Origin: CAVRUD01 sp963849635 | GTDB taxonomy: Bacteria; Chloroflexota; Chloroflexia; Thermomicrobiales; UBA6265 | Length of the DNA stretch: 64,000 nucleotides | Direction: 5' to 3' | Assembly (NCBI GenBank): GCA_963849635.1 | Contig: CAWKIA010000010.1 | Location: 68,267-132,266, forward strand | Shown: positions 8,362 to 17,455 of the stretch, piece by piece | Numbering within the stretch: position 1 is the stretch's first letter | How the letters are laid out: the number at the start of each line of letters is the position of its first letter | The notes under the pieces: generated by a model | The model's input: only the letters and a program-made list of their open reading frames with translations | What the model was told of the DNA's origin: nothing | Database searches by the model: none | Program-made: the position numbers and the translations under genes

Positions 8362-9555
8362 ATGTCGTCGAGACCTGGTCGGATCCGTCGCGGCGTCTGG
8401 CGCCTCCAGAACCTGCCCCTCATCGCCTCAGCGTTGCTGGCACTTGCGATCGTGGCGCCCGTCGCCGCGGCCGAGTTCCTCAGGGACGATGAGCCGCGGG
8501 TGGCCCAGGGCGAAACGATCACCGAAGACTTCTATGTCATGGGTGGAGATACCGAGATCGCCGGGACCATCACCAGGGACGCGATGGTGGCGACCGGCCA
8601 GTTCGACCTGACCGCAACCGGCCGCATCGACGGCAACCTCAATCTGGCATCAGGTAAGGCCAAAATCAACGGCAACGTGGGCCGGAGCGCGCGGATCGCC
8701 GCCGGTGACGTCGAGATCACCGGCTCGATTGGCGGCGACCTCGTCATCGTCGCCGGTCAGGCGGATATTGTCCGTGGAGCGGTTATTCGCGGAGACGTCA
8801 TTCTTGCCGGAGGCGACGTCACCATTCACGGCGATGTCGGAGGCGATGTCCGTGGAGCAGCCGGCGACCTTGAAATCGACGGCAATGTCTCCGGCAACGT
8901 CGATGTCACGGTCTCCGACCTCACCCTTGGTCCCGAGGCGCAGGTCACGGGTGGAGTCGAGTACAACAGCGATAACGATGTCGACCAGGACGATACAGCC
9001 GCGGTGACCGGAGCGGTCGTCCAACAAGATCCGAATCCAATGCTTCCGGGTGCGAGTGGAGTTACCTGGTTCACCGCGAAAATGTTCCGCCTCCTCTGCG
9101 CCCTGGTCGCCGGGTTGGTGATCGTGTTGGTGCTGCCGAGGCTGGCGGTATCGATCGCAAACGCGGCCCGGTTCTCGCTCTTGGGATCCTTTGTCAGAGG
9201 CTTGATCCTGTTCTTCGCGGTCCCGATCCTGACGGTGATCCTCTTCGTCACGATCGTCGGAATTCCGATTGCGCTGATCATTCTGGTTGGTTATTTCGTG
9301 ACGCTCTATCTCAGCCAGGTCTTTATCGGGCTGGCGCTGGGACGGTTCATCCTCCCCGACCGCTGGGGCGACCTTGGCCGGGGATACAACCTGCTGGCGA
9401 TGACCATCGGGGTGATCATCCTCTTCGCGCCGCGGTTCATCCCGGTCCCGTTCCTGGACCCGGCGATCTCTGTGGTCGTCGCGCTCCTCGGCCTGGGGGC
9501 GGCAATGGTAGGCGTCACGATGCGGCGCTACTCCGCCTCGTACGGGAGCGCCTAG
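8362..9555 (+). CDS. exported bactofilin-like beta-helix protein with C-terminal membrane domain
   Basis: About 397 residues. A signal peptide (hydrophobic core LIASALLALAIVAPVAAA, likely cut after residue 37) is followed by about 150 residues of short glycine-spaced repeats such as IAGTITRDAMVATGQFDL and IHGDVGGDVRGAAGDLEIDG, the pattern of polymer-forming bactofilin/right-handed beta-helix folds. The last about 160 residues contain four or five hydrophobic helices (LLCALVAGLVIVLVLPRL, VPILTVILFVTIVGIPIALII). The ATG at 8362 has GGAGG 8 bases upstream. By topology the beta-helix faces outside, unlike classical cytoplasmic bactofilins. Function unknown; a surface scaffold is inference. Confidence 0.75.
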   Translation: MSSRPGRIRRGVWRLQNLPLIASALLALAIVAPVAAAEFLRDDEPRVAQGETITEDFYVMGGDTEIAGTITRDAMVATGQFDLTATGRIDGNLNLASGKAKINGNVGRSARIAAGDVEITGSIGGDLVIVAGQADIVRGAVIRGDVILAGGDVTIHGDVGGDVRGAAGDLEIDGNVSGNVDVTVSDLTLGPEAQVTGGVEYNSDNDVDQDDTAAVTGAVVQQDPNPMLPGASGVTWFTAKMFRLLCALVAGLVIVLVLPRLAVSIANAARFSLLGSFVRGLILFFAVPILTVILFVTIVGIPIALIILVGYFVTLYLSQVFIGLALGRFILPDRWGDLGRGYNLLAMTIGVIILFAPRFIPVPFLDPAISVVVALLGLGAAMVGVTMRRYSASYGSA

Positions 9556-9570
9556 AAGGTTCTTCTGACT

Positions 9571-12428
9571 CTAGCCAAGGTCAAGTCGTCCTGACCGTCC
9601 ACTGGCGCGCTGGATGGCGTTGAACAGGACCTTGTAGGTGCCCCTGGCCTGCGCACGGAAATGGGGCCGAAAGCCGATGAGAATGATCCGGCCGGAACCG
9701 AGCGTGACGTCGACAAGGGCTGCTCGCCCGAAGAGGTGTTTCTCCCCGAGCACCCAGCCGCTCAGGTTGGGATTGCTTGACGGGTAGCGACCGACAACCT
9801 GAACGTCGTCTCCTGCGCCAGCTTCGACTTCCCAGGCGGCGCTCTTCATGAACAGTACCGCCGTCTCTCTTGGTAGTCCCCAGGCCAAACGGGATGTCTG
9901 GGATTCATGATCACGCGCAGCAGCGATCCCGGGCAGTAGAAGTCTGACTCCTCGACGCCTTCCAGAACATTTCGGACAGGGAGCGCAAACCGTTTTACGA
10001 GCGGTTCGCAGGCGGCGTCGATGGCGATCAACGTGCCTCCCGCCTCGACGAACGCCTGTAAGGCATCCATTCCAACGGATCCAAGCCCGCCGACATATTC
10101 CGGCGGATATGGCTCCTTATAGCGGTTCTTCTCGAGGTTGCCGTCGAGGATATCGTCCATCTCCTGGTAGGGGAGAAGGACGGCATCGAAGTGCTCGATG
10201 AGATTGCCCTGACGAATGCCGGCGTTGTGGAGGGTCTTGTACGGGATCTCATACTCCTCCAGGACCCAGCGCGCCCATCCTTCGTCGATCGAGGGCCGCC
10301 ACGACTGGTAGACCCCCAGCCGAACCGGCCGGAGCTCAACGGTCTCCACAGAGACTGGCCCATCGATCCCGACGACATCCAGGCCGAGTTCCGGGCAGAT
10401 GGTCCGCAACAGCCCTTCAGCGCTTTCCTGCGCTGGAATGAGAACGGAACCAGGCGGCAGTCCTAGACCAGGAACTGCCTCGGCCGATCGGTGCACGTGC
10501 AGGTCGGCCCCAAGGAGGCGTTGGATCGCCAGCGTGGTCCTGTTGGCATTCGGCGTGATCGCCCAACCGTGACGGCCGTCGCCGGAGAATTGGCCCGCTG
10601 GCAGAGGGATCTCGCCAACCCGGCGGAGCAGCGGCGATGACGGCGGTTCACTCCGGCCCAGGCCGGTGGCGCGTATCGGCTCCTTGACCTCTATCGAGCG
10701 AACTCCGAGCTGGATGGACAATGTGTGACCGGCGATGTCGTAGGGAGGCTGGGGCGGGCCACCCGGCCAGCGGCGCAGGTCTGGGTACTGCTGGATCTCC
10801 AGGAGCGTCTTAGCAAATGACCCAGCTGGTTGGCCGAGTCGGACGACTCTGGTCCCGACGGGGTAGGTGACTCCATCGGCGACGATCGGCTGTGTGGCTT
10901 CCTCGACTTCAACGGCGCCCCGTTCGAGCGTTTGCAGAAGCTCCATCGCGGCGCCTGGATCGTGCTGTTCCGCCGGAATGACGTATGCCTGCGGACCATC
11001 GTCTCGAGACGTTGCCCGCAGTTGAATCCCGCGATAGTCGCGCAGCACTTGCTCGCGATACTTGGCGGCGTGCTCCAGGAAGGCCCGGGCGGCAAGGCGG
11101 TCGTATTCGACGATCTCGGCCAGGGTCCACTCGCCCCCCTTCCAGGGCAGCGGATGATTCCAGGTCCGCACGCGTGGGTCATAGGACTCATCGGCGAAGA
11201 GCTCGTCCTCTTCGACCGTGACTGTCGTCGCCAACCGGCAACTGGCTGCCTCGCTGAGGAGATCGATGCTGCCGTGATAGTTACCGTATGCCAGCGATGG
11301 CGAGTAGTTGTCGAAACGAATGTGGGTAGCCACTCCCGGCTTGCCGGCGGCGGTCAATCGCGCCGCAATCGCCGATCCCAATGCCGCAAACCCTTGCTGG
11401 ATGACCGGGTCCTGATTGGGGTCGAGCGGGTCGATGAACGGCGGAACCATGAATCTGGCTCCGTCACGATTCATCTGGTGCATGTCGAAAACGAGTTGCG
11501 GATGCTCCCGGTTGTGCAGTGCCGCGTAGAGCCGGTTTTCCGGCTGAGTCAGCATGAACCAGTCGCGATTGTTGTCATGCCCGACATAGGGGTGGTAGAG
11601 GCAGGCAAGATCGCACCCCTCATAGGGTGTGTTGAGCCAGCGCCGGTACCAGTCGCCGATGATGTCGATCCCGTCCGGGTTAGCGCTGGGGATGATCAGC
11701 ACGATCGAGTTGGCCCGGATCTCGCGGGTTTCCGAGTCCTCGCGCGTCGCCAGCTCATAGGCCAGCTCCATGGTCATCAGCGCCGCGCCGATCTCATTGG
11801 AGTGCTGAGTCGCGAGGATAATCGGAACCGTCTTCGCCTCCCGGATCGCCTCATCGATGGCTGCATCCGGGACGCCCCGCGGGTCCCATAGCCTGCCCAG
11901 GAGCTCGCGATTGCGCTCGCGGGCTGCCGCGGTGAGATTTGCGCCATCAGAGACGGCAACAACGACGTATGGATTGCTCCGGGTCGTTGGGCCGAGATGC
12001 TCGACGGTCACGCGGTCGGTTGCCGCCGCCAGCCGCTCGAAGTAGGCAACAAACTCCCTCCACTGAGGGATATGTCGCTCAGCGCCGGGTCGGTAGCCCA
12101 GGGTGTCTTCCGGCGCCGGAATCGCTCGTGCCTGCCGAACTGGTCGAGTCCGACTCTTACCGGTTGCCACCGAAGGTAGCAACGTCCTTGCCCGCTCGAT
12201 CCAGTACTCGTCAAGCATGGCATTGCCAGCACCGGTTACACGGGTCGCGGCGGGTAAGGTGCCGTCCTCAATCCGAGCGCGAAGATAGGGCGAAGAGACC
12301 CCCAGGCGCTCGGCCGCGCCGCGGACCGATAGCAGACCGCGCAGTTCGTTCTTGGACTGACGTGGCACGAACGTCCCTCCCGGCGACTCAATCTCGATCG
12401 GTGATTGCCTGTGAACGAACGGGCGCAA
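9571..12428 (-). CDS. M14-family zinc carboxypeptidase with N-terminal helix-turn-helix-like domain, frameshifted near 9886
   Basis: About 950 residues when the two frames are joined. Residues 30-82 resemble an excisionase/MerR-type DNA-binding domain (LLSVRGAAERLGVSSPYLRA). The peptidase domain starts near residue 105 and carries the zinc ligands H209 and E212 (ATQHSNEIG) and H317 (FDMHQMN); large M14 relatives have a long C-terminal region as here. At about 9886 the frame ends, while the next frame continues with AWGLPRETAVLFMKS to a stop at 9571. One base missing from the TTT run there would restore the frame. No start codon exists between the HTH-like part and the peptidase, so the fusion is real in this sequence. 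Confidence 0.8.
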
Positions 12429-12460
12429 GCCTAGCAGGTTCGTTTGCCGGAACTAGCAGG

Positions 12461-12498
12461 AAAAAAGATGAGGCGGGATCGAACGACCCCGCCTCATC
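12461..12498 (-). terminator. Rho-independent terminator of the cold-shock gene
   Basis: A perfect 11-base stem (GATGAGGCGGG with CCCGCCTCATC) at 12467-12498 is followed on the minus strand by six T residues. It lies 23 bases after the cold-shock protein stop and separates it from the M14 peptidase gene on the same strand. Confidence 0.88.
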
Positions 12499-12521
12499 TG
12501 CAGCTGTACGGTTCCGTCTGG

Positions 12522-12791
12522 CTACGCTTCCGCGGCCACCTCGGCGGGCTCCGCGGCCACTTCGGGAGCGGGCGCTTCAGCCGCTGGACGGACATTGATC
12601 GCCGCAGAGCCCTTCGGCCGCTGCCCGATCTGGTACTCCACCCGCTGTCCCTTCTCGAGCTTCGGTGCACTGCCAGGGGTGTCGTTGTTGATGCCACTCT
12701 TGTGGACGTAGACGAGGTTGCCGCCGCTGTCTGGTCGGATCCAACCGCTGCCGCGGGACGGAGAAAACGTCGTAACTGTTCCCAATGCCAT
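12522..12791 (-). CDS. cold-shock domain protein with Ala/Glu-rich tail
   Basis: An 89-residue single-stranded nucleic-acid-binding protein. The OB-fold core matches the CspA family: GTVTTFSPSRGSGWI for RNP1-like and LVYVHKSGI for RNP2-like motifs, then GQRVEYQIGQRPKG. The family aromatic after VK is replaced by TTFSP, making this a divergent member. The last 25 residues are Ala/Pro/Glu-rich (EAPAPEVAAEPAEVAAEA), longer than in canonical 65-70 residue proteins. AGGAGA lies about 9 bases before the ATG. Monocistronic, with its own terminator. Confidence 0.9.
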   Translation of the reverse strand: MALGTVTTFSPSRGSGWIRPDSGGNLVYVHKSGINNDTPGSAPKLEKGQRVEYQIGQRPKGSAAINVRPAAEAPAPEVAAEPAEVAAEA

Positions 12792-12923
12792 CTCGATTGT
12801 CTCCTATGTCGATCTACTGGCTGAGCGTCTCAACATCGCCGTTGGCCGCCCACGCGGCGGAAACAACATTCTGGCCCAAGCGAAACGCCACACTACCCAA
12901 ACCGCGCAAGCGTACCACGCCGG

Positions 12924-13379
12924 TCAATTTCCGCCGCTCCGGCGCCGTTCCTCCGCTGCCCGATCGATATCCACCGGCCCAAAGGCATCCGGCAACAGCG
13001 CTGCTATTGTCGTGAATCGTGGCCCGGCCTTCTCATCCAGGATCACGATGAGGTCGGCATCCACCGGCTTGAATTCATTCAGCACCTGGCGACAGGCGCC
13101 GCACGGAGTCGTACCGGGAGCCAGCGGCGCGGAAACCGCTACCGCCCGCACCTGCTTGTGCCCGGCTGCCACGGCGCTGAAGACGGCGTTGCGTTCGGCG
13201 CAGACGGTCAGGCCGTAGCTGACGATCTCGACGTTGCACCCGGAGACAACACTGCCGTCCTCGGTCAGTATCGCGGCGCCAACGGGGAACGCTGAGTATG
13301 GGATGTACGCGTTCTGGGCAGCCGCCCGGGCCGCTGCCAGAAGGGTCGCGGTGAGTTCGCCGCTAAGTGTGGTCGTCAA
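12924..13379 (-). CDS. cdd: cytidine deaminase
   Basis: A 151-residue zinc enzyme of pyrimidine salvage that deaminates cytidine and deoxycytidine. The catalytic signature is complete: CAERNA with Cys60 and Glu62, and PCGACRQ with Cys93 and Cys96 as zinc ligands. The substrate loop SGCNVEIVSYG and the N-terminal YIPYSAFPVGAA are typical of the homotetrameric type. The C-terminal 25 residues are extended and charged. It is transcribed away from the gene at 13494; a small inverted repeat lies in the shared upstream region. Confidence 0.95.
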   Translation of the reverse strand: MTTTLSGELTATLLAAARAAAQNAYIPYSAFPVGAAILTEDGSVVSGCNVEIVSYGLTVCAERNAVFSAVAAGHKQVRAVAVSAPLAPGTTPCGACRQVLNEFKPVDADLIVILDEKAGPRFTTIAALLPDAFGPVDIDRAAEERRRSGGN

Positions 13380-13405
13380 TTGAACTCTCCCTTTGACTAA
13401 TGAAT

Positions 13406-13420
13406 TGCCAAGAATTGGCA
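13406..13420. repeat. short inverted repeat between cdd and the next gene
   Basis: TGCCAA GAA TTGGCA forms a perfect 6-base inverted repeat with a 3-base spacer, 27 bases upstream of the cdd start and 74 bases upstream of the gene at 13494. It could be an operator half-turn site or chance; there is no second copy nearby to support regulation. Confidence 0.3.
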
Positions 13421-13493
13421 GGTGTAGACGGCATCTGTCACCCGAACCGGCTTTAATGTGACCCAGTATGGAGCGTGAGGGGAGTACCGGGAA

Positions 13494-14177
13494 ATGGCGA
13501 CGACAGATCAGGCCACACGGGCCGCGGCATTCTTGATCCAGGCGCTTGAACTGGATCTCGACCCCGAGTCGATCGGACAGGATCTGGCCGTCGTAAGTGC
13601 CGACGGCGACGTGACGACGTACGCCACAGAACTCGAGGCATCATTCGGTTCAGCCGCCTTCCTGATCTATGCCTATCAGTTCGTCGATCCCGCCTTTGGC
13701 GGGATGGGCCGGTCGAGATACGCCTCCGCCATCGACACGCTTCAGACAGCCGCCGCGCGCAACACCCCTGGCCCACGGCTCCTGGCCAACGGCGAGAGCG
13801 ACGCCGAAGGTTTTCTTCTTGCCACGACGCCCGCCACCTATCGGCTGATGACGGGAGAAGTGGAGTCCTTCCCTCAACCTGGAGCGGGGCCGCAGAGCGG
13901 CGAACCGGCCGCGGAGATTCGCCGCGATAGCGCGCAGGCGCTCCTGAACCATCTCAGAGCAGCGAACGCCGCGGCAATCCAGTGGCTGGTCGCGATCCAG
14001 GACGGCGACGTTGGTCCGGCAAGCACTGACGGAGATTCCGACACAATCGTCTTCAACGAGGACGAGACCGAACTAGCCCTCTTCCTCCTCGACGATCGTT
14101 CGATCCAGAGCATGTTGAAGGCGGTCAATGTGCTCATCACCGCCGCCAGAGAAGCCGCCGGGCGCGAGACAAACTGA
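13494..14177 (+). CDS. conserved-looking protein of unknown function
   Basis: A 227-residue soluble protein with no recognised domain, signal peptide or membrane helix. It is predominantly helical, with an acidic stretch in the C-terminal third (DGDSDTIVFNEDETELALF). The ATG at 13494 follows GGGGAGTACCGGGAA, an acceptable ribosome binding site. Codon use and third-position GC match neighbouring genes, so it is a real gene. It does not overlap its neighbours, and context (cytidine deaminase, mannosidase) gives no functional hint. Confidence 0.7.
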   Translation: MATTDQATRAAAFLIQALELDLDPESIGQDLAVVSADGDVTTYATELEASFGSAAFLIYAYQFVDPAFGGMGRSRYASAIDTLQTAAARNTPGPRLLANGESDAEGFLLATTPATYRLMTGEVESFPQPGAGPQSGEPAAEIRRDSAQALLNHLRAANAAAIQWLVAIQDGDVGPASTDGDSDTIVFNEDETELALFLLDDRSIQSMLKAVNVLITAAREAAGRETN

Positions 14178-14313
14178 CCAGGTATCTCGACAGCCCCTTG
14201 CGGCACATCGTTGACAGTCAAGCGCCCGTTCGCTACGTTGCCGGCTCCATGGGGACTAGGCGCGGTCCGTCTCTGTTGCCGAACGTTGAATCCAGCGAAG
14301 CAAAGGGGAAATC

Positions 14314-17300
14314 ATGCCAGTCCGAGATCACGGTAGGTATTCGGATCGCTCTCCCGAGCAGTTGCTGCGGATGCTCATCGATGGTAACGACGGAACTGAC
14401 GTGACCGTCGATACGCTCCAGTTTCGGGCGGGGAACGTACCGCTCTTTCGTCGCGTCGGAGAAACGCTCCGTCAGGCAGTGAGGATAGCCGTCACCGGTG
14501 CCATCGAGTCGGAGACAACGTTCACGATCGGCGCTGGCGACACCATCTTGGATGAGCAGCGGATCGAGCCCGGCCAGTCAAACCGGCCCGTCCTTTTGTT
14601 CGTACCGGAGGTTGCCGAGGAAACCCCATTCGACCTGCGCATCATCGTGGCCGGTCAAGCGCCAGTGGCCGCGACGTTTTTGGTCCAGCCGCAGCGGAAA
14701 TGGTCCGTCCACCTCATTCACCACTCTCACTACGACATCGGTTACACCGACCCGCAGGCGACCGTCATCAACAGTCACCTTGGATTCATCGACAGTGCCC
14801 TCGACCTGATCGCGGCCACCGACGATTGGCCGGAGGAGTCGCGATTTCGCTGGGTGATCGAGGTTACCGACCCGCTGCGCCACTGGCTGGACGCACGGCC
14901 AACCTCCATGCATGACGAACTGTTCCGGCGGGTACGAGAGGGCAGGATCGAGATCAACGGACTCCCCTTCAGCATGCACTCTGAGGCGTACTCGATCGAC
15001 GAGATCGCCCACCAGATGCATGCGATCGGCGATTGGCGCGAGCAGTACGGCATCGAGATCGTCAGTGCGATGCAGTCCGATGTCCCGGGCGCCACGACAG
15101 GGCTGGCCACGCTCATGGCCAACGCCGGGATCAAATATCTGGCGGTGGCCCACAACTACGCTGGCCGGTCAGTCCCCCACTTCACCGGCGGTCAAGATAT
15201 GACGCGGCCGTTCTACTGGCAGGCGCCTGATGGCAACCGGGTCCTGACCTGGATGACCGACTCCACCCTGGGTATGGCCTACATGGAGGGGAACCACGCC
15301 GGTCTCGCCCGCGGCTTCGACGCTGCCCAGGATCATCTCACCGAACTTCTGGCCGCGATCTCGCAGCGACCGTTCCCGTACGGTCGGGATGCGTTCAACT
15401 GGGCTGGGACGCACAAGGAGTTCGCGTTTACAAAGCAGCCCTACGCCTTCGACGTCCTGCACATGAGGGTACAGGGCGTCTTTGCCGACAACGCTCCGCC
15501 CAACTTGCTTATCGGTGAGATCGCCCGGCAGTGGAATGACACCTGGGCGTTCCCCCGCCTACGCCTGTCGACAAACCGGGCGTTCTTCGAGGAGATCGAG
15601 TCCAAGTACGGCGACCAGTTCGCGACCTACGGTGGAGACTGGACCGACTGGTGGGCAGACGGAATCGGCTCGGGCGCCCTTCCCCTCGGGCTCAATCGCA
15701 AAGCCCAATCCGACGTTCGCACCGCCCAGACCCTCCATGCACTTGCCAATGCCATCTCGGATTCGTCTAACGGTGCAGCGCAACGACGGAATCATGGAGA
15801 AGGTCGACACCATCTACGACAACCTGGCACTGTTCGATGAGCACACCTGGGGCGCGGCCAACCCTTGGCGCGAGTCAATCTCGATGGCAGACTCCGGCGC
15901 ATTGCAATGGGCGCGGAAAGCGGCCTTCGCCTATGAGGCCGCAGAACGTACCAACGCCCTCCTTGATGCCGGTCTGCACCGCCTTGCCCCGCTGGCAACG
16001 ACCGCAAGCAGTGCCACCGGGATCGCCGTCATCAATCCCAGTTCATGGCCACGAACCGATCTCGTCCGGGTCTTCATCCCGGAGAGCAGGCTGCTCGGCG
16101 GCGAGTCATTCGCGATCATCGAGGAATTGAGCGGCGCGCGGGTTCCGTACGTCCGTGAAGGGCAACTCAACGCGTTCAACCGGCCACGCGGGTGCTGGGT
16201 GACGTTCTTGGCTCGCGACGTCCCGGCGATGGGATACGCGCGCTACGCCGTCGAGTCCGGCGCTACAGCCGCCGCTCAAGCCGGCGAAATCGGTCAAGCC
16301 GCGACGACGGAGGCAACGATCCAAAGCGACGCCTTCCGGCTGTCAGCAAACTTGAGCGAAGCCCACATCGCGGAGTTGGTCGATAAATCAACTGGTCGGG
16401 ATCTCATCGATCAAGAAGCGCCGTTCGGCTTCAACGAGTACATCTACGACGTCTACGCGACTGCTCCCGGCTTCAACCACCTATCCAGTCGCGTCGCGGC
16501 ATCTGACCTTGCATTCCTGGGGTCGCGCTCTACTGGCCACGATGGCGTGGTGATCGGCCGCGAATCGAACGCCGTCTGGGATCGGCTAACCGTCCGGGCA
16601 ACCGGCGAGAACGTGAGCTGGCTGGAGACGACTGTTACCCTGCCTCACGGCGTACCTCGTGTCGACATCAGCAACAGAATGCTCAAGACCGCGACGATGG
16701 CGAAGGAGAGCGTCTACTTCGCCTTCCCATTTGCCGCGAATGATCCGAAGTTGACCTACGAGATCACCGGCGATTTGCTTGGCCCGGACTCTCCAAAGGT
16801 GCCAGGCTCAGCAGGCCATTTCCGTGCGATTCGTCACTGGATCGGCGTCCAATCCTCAGGCGGCGGTCAGGTCGTTTGGGCCACGGGCGAAGCGCCGCTG
16901 GTGCAGACCGGGACGATTCACCTGCCGTACGTGCCCTACCCGTCGACGTTGTCTGCCGATCGTAACCACCCCGCCACAATTTACTCCTGGGCACTGAACA
17001 ACATCTGGGACACGAACTTTCCGTCACAGCAAGGCGGGGAAATGACCTTCCGCTACGCCATTGGCACCGGGGACGACCTCCCGCTCGCCGATTTGGGGCG
17101 GCGCACCGCCGCCGCTGTGACGACCCCTCTGATAGGGGTGTGCAGTTCCCTGCGCCCAGGCACATCCGATCGCACCTTCGGACCGAGTGGCAGCTTCTGC
17201 GCGGTCGATCATCCGAACGTCGCGGTAACCCATCTAGCCGCGTCGCGTCGTGGTCATGATCTCGTGGCGTTCGTCGAATCGACGTCGGCGGAGCCAGTGA

Positions 17301-17455
17301 CCACGCGGATCGATTTCGGGCTGCTTTCGATTGCGCGTGCAACCGTTGGTTCGATCTGGGAGCGTGACGGACAGGAGACGCCGCTCGATGGCAACGGACT
17401 GCTCGTGACGATTCCGGCCGGGAACACAATCTCGGTCTCGCTCGATCTCAGATAG
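14314..17455 (+). CDS. glycoside hydrolase family 38 alpha-mannosidase, frameshifted near 15780
   Basis: About 1,045 residues when joined. GH38 enzymes are zinc-dependent retaining alpha-mannosidases. The N-terminal catalytic part has IHHSHYDIGYTDP (zinc ligands around 137-141) and the probable nucleophile aspartate D256 in MQSDVPG. After about residue 488 the first frame degenerates and ends at 15840, while the next frame carries the expected continuation NDGIMEKVDTIYDNLALF and the full C-terminal beta-sandwich region to 17455. One extra base near GCAGCGCAAC (about 15775-15785) explains this. AGGGG lies 6 bases before the ATG. No signal peptide is evident. Confidence 0.85.

Noticed and set aside
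10830..11891. 353-codon plus-strand open frame opposite the M14 peptidase
   Set aside because: It lies antisense to a clear peptidase and has no domain; long antisense frames arise easily in such GC-rich DNA.
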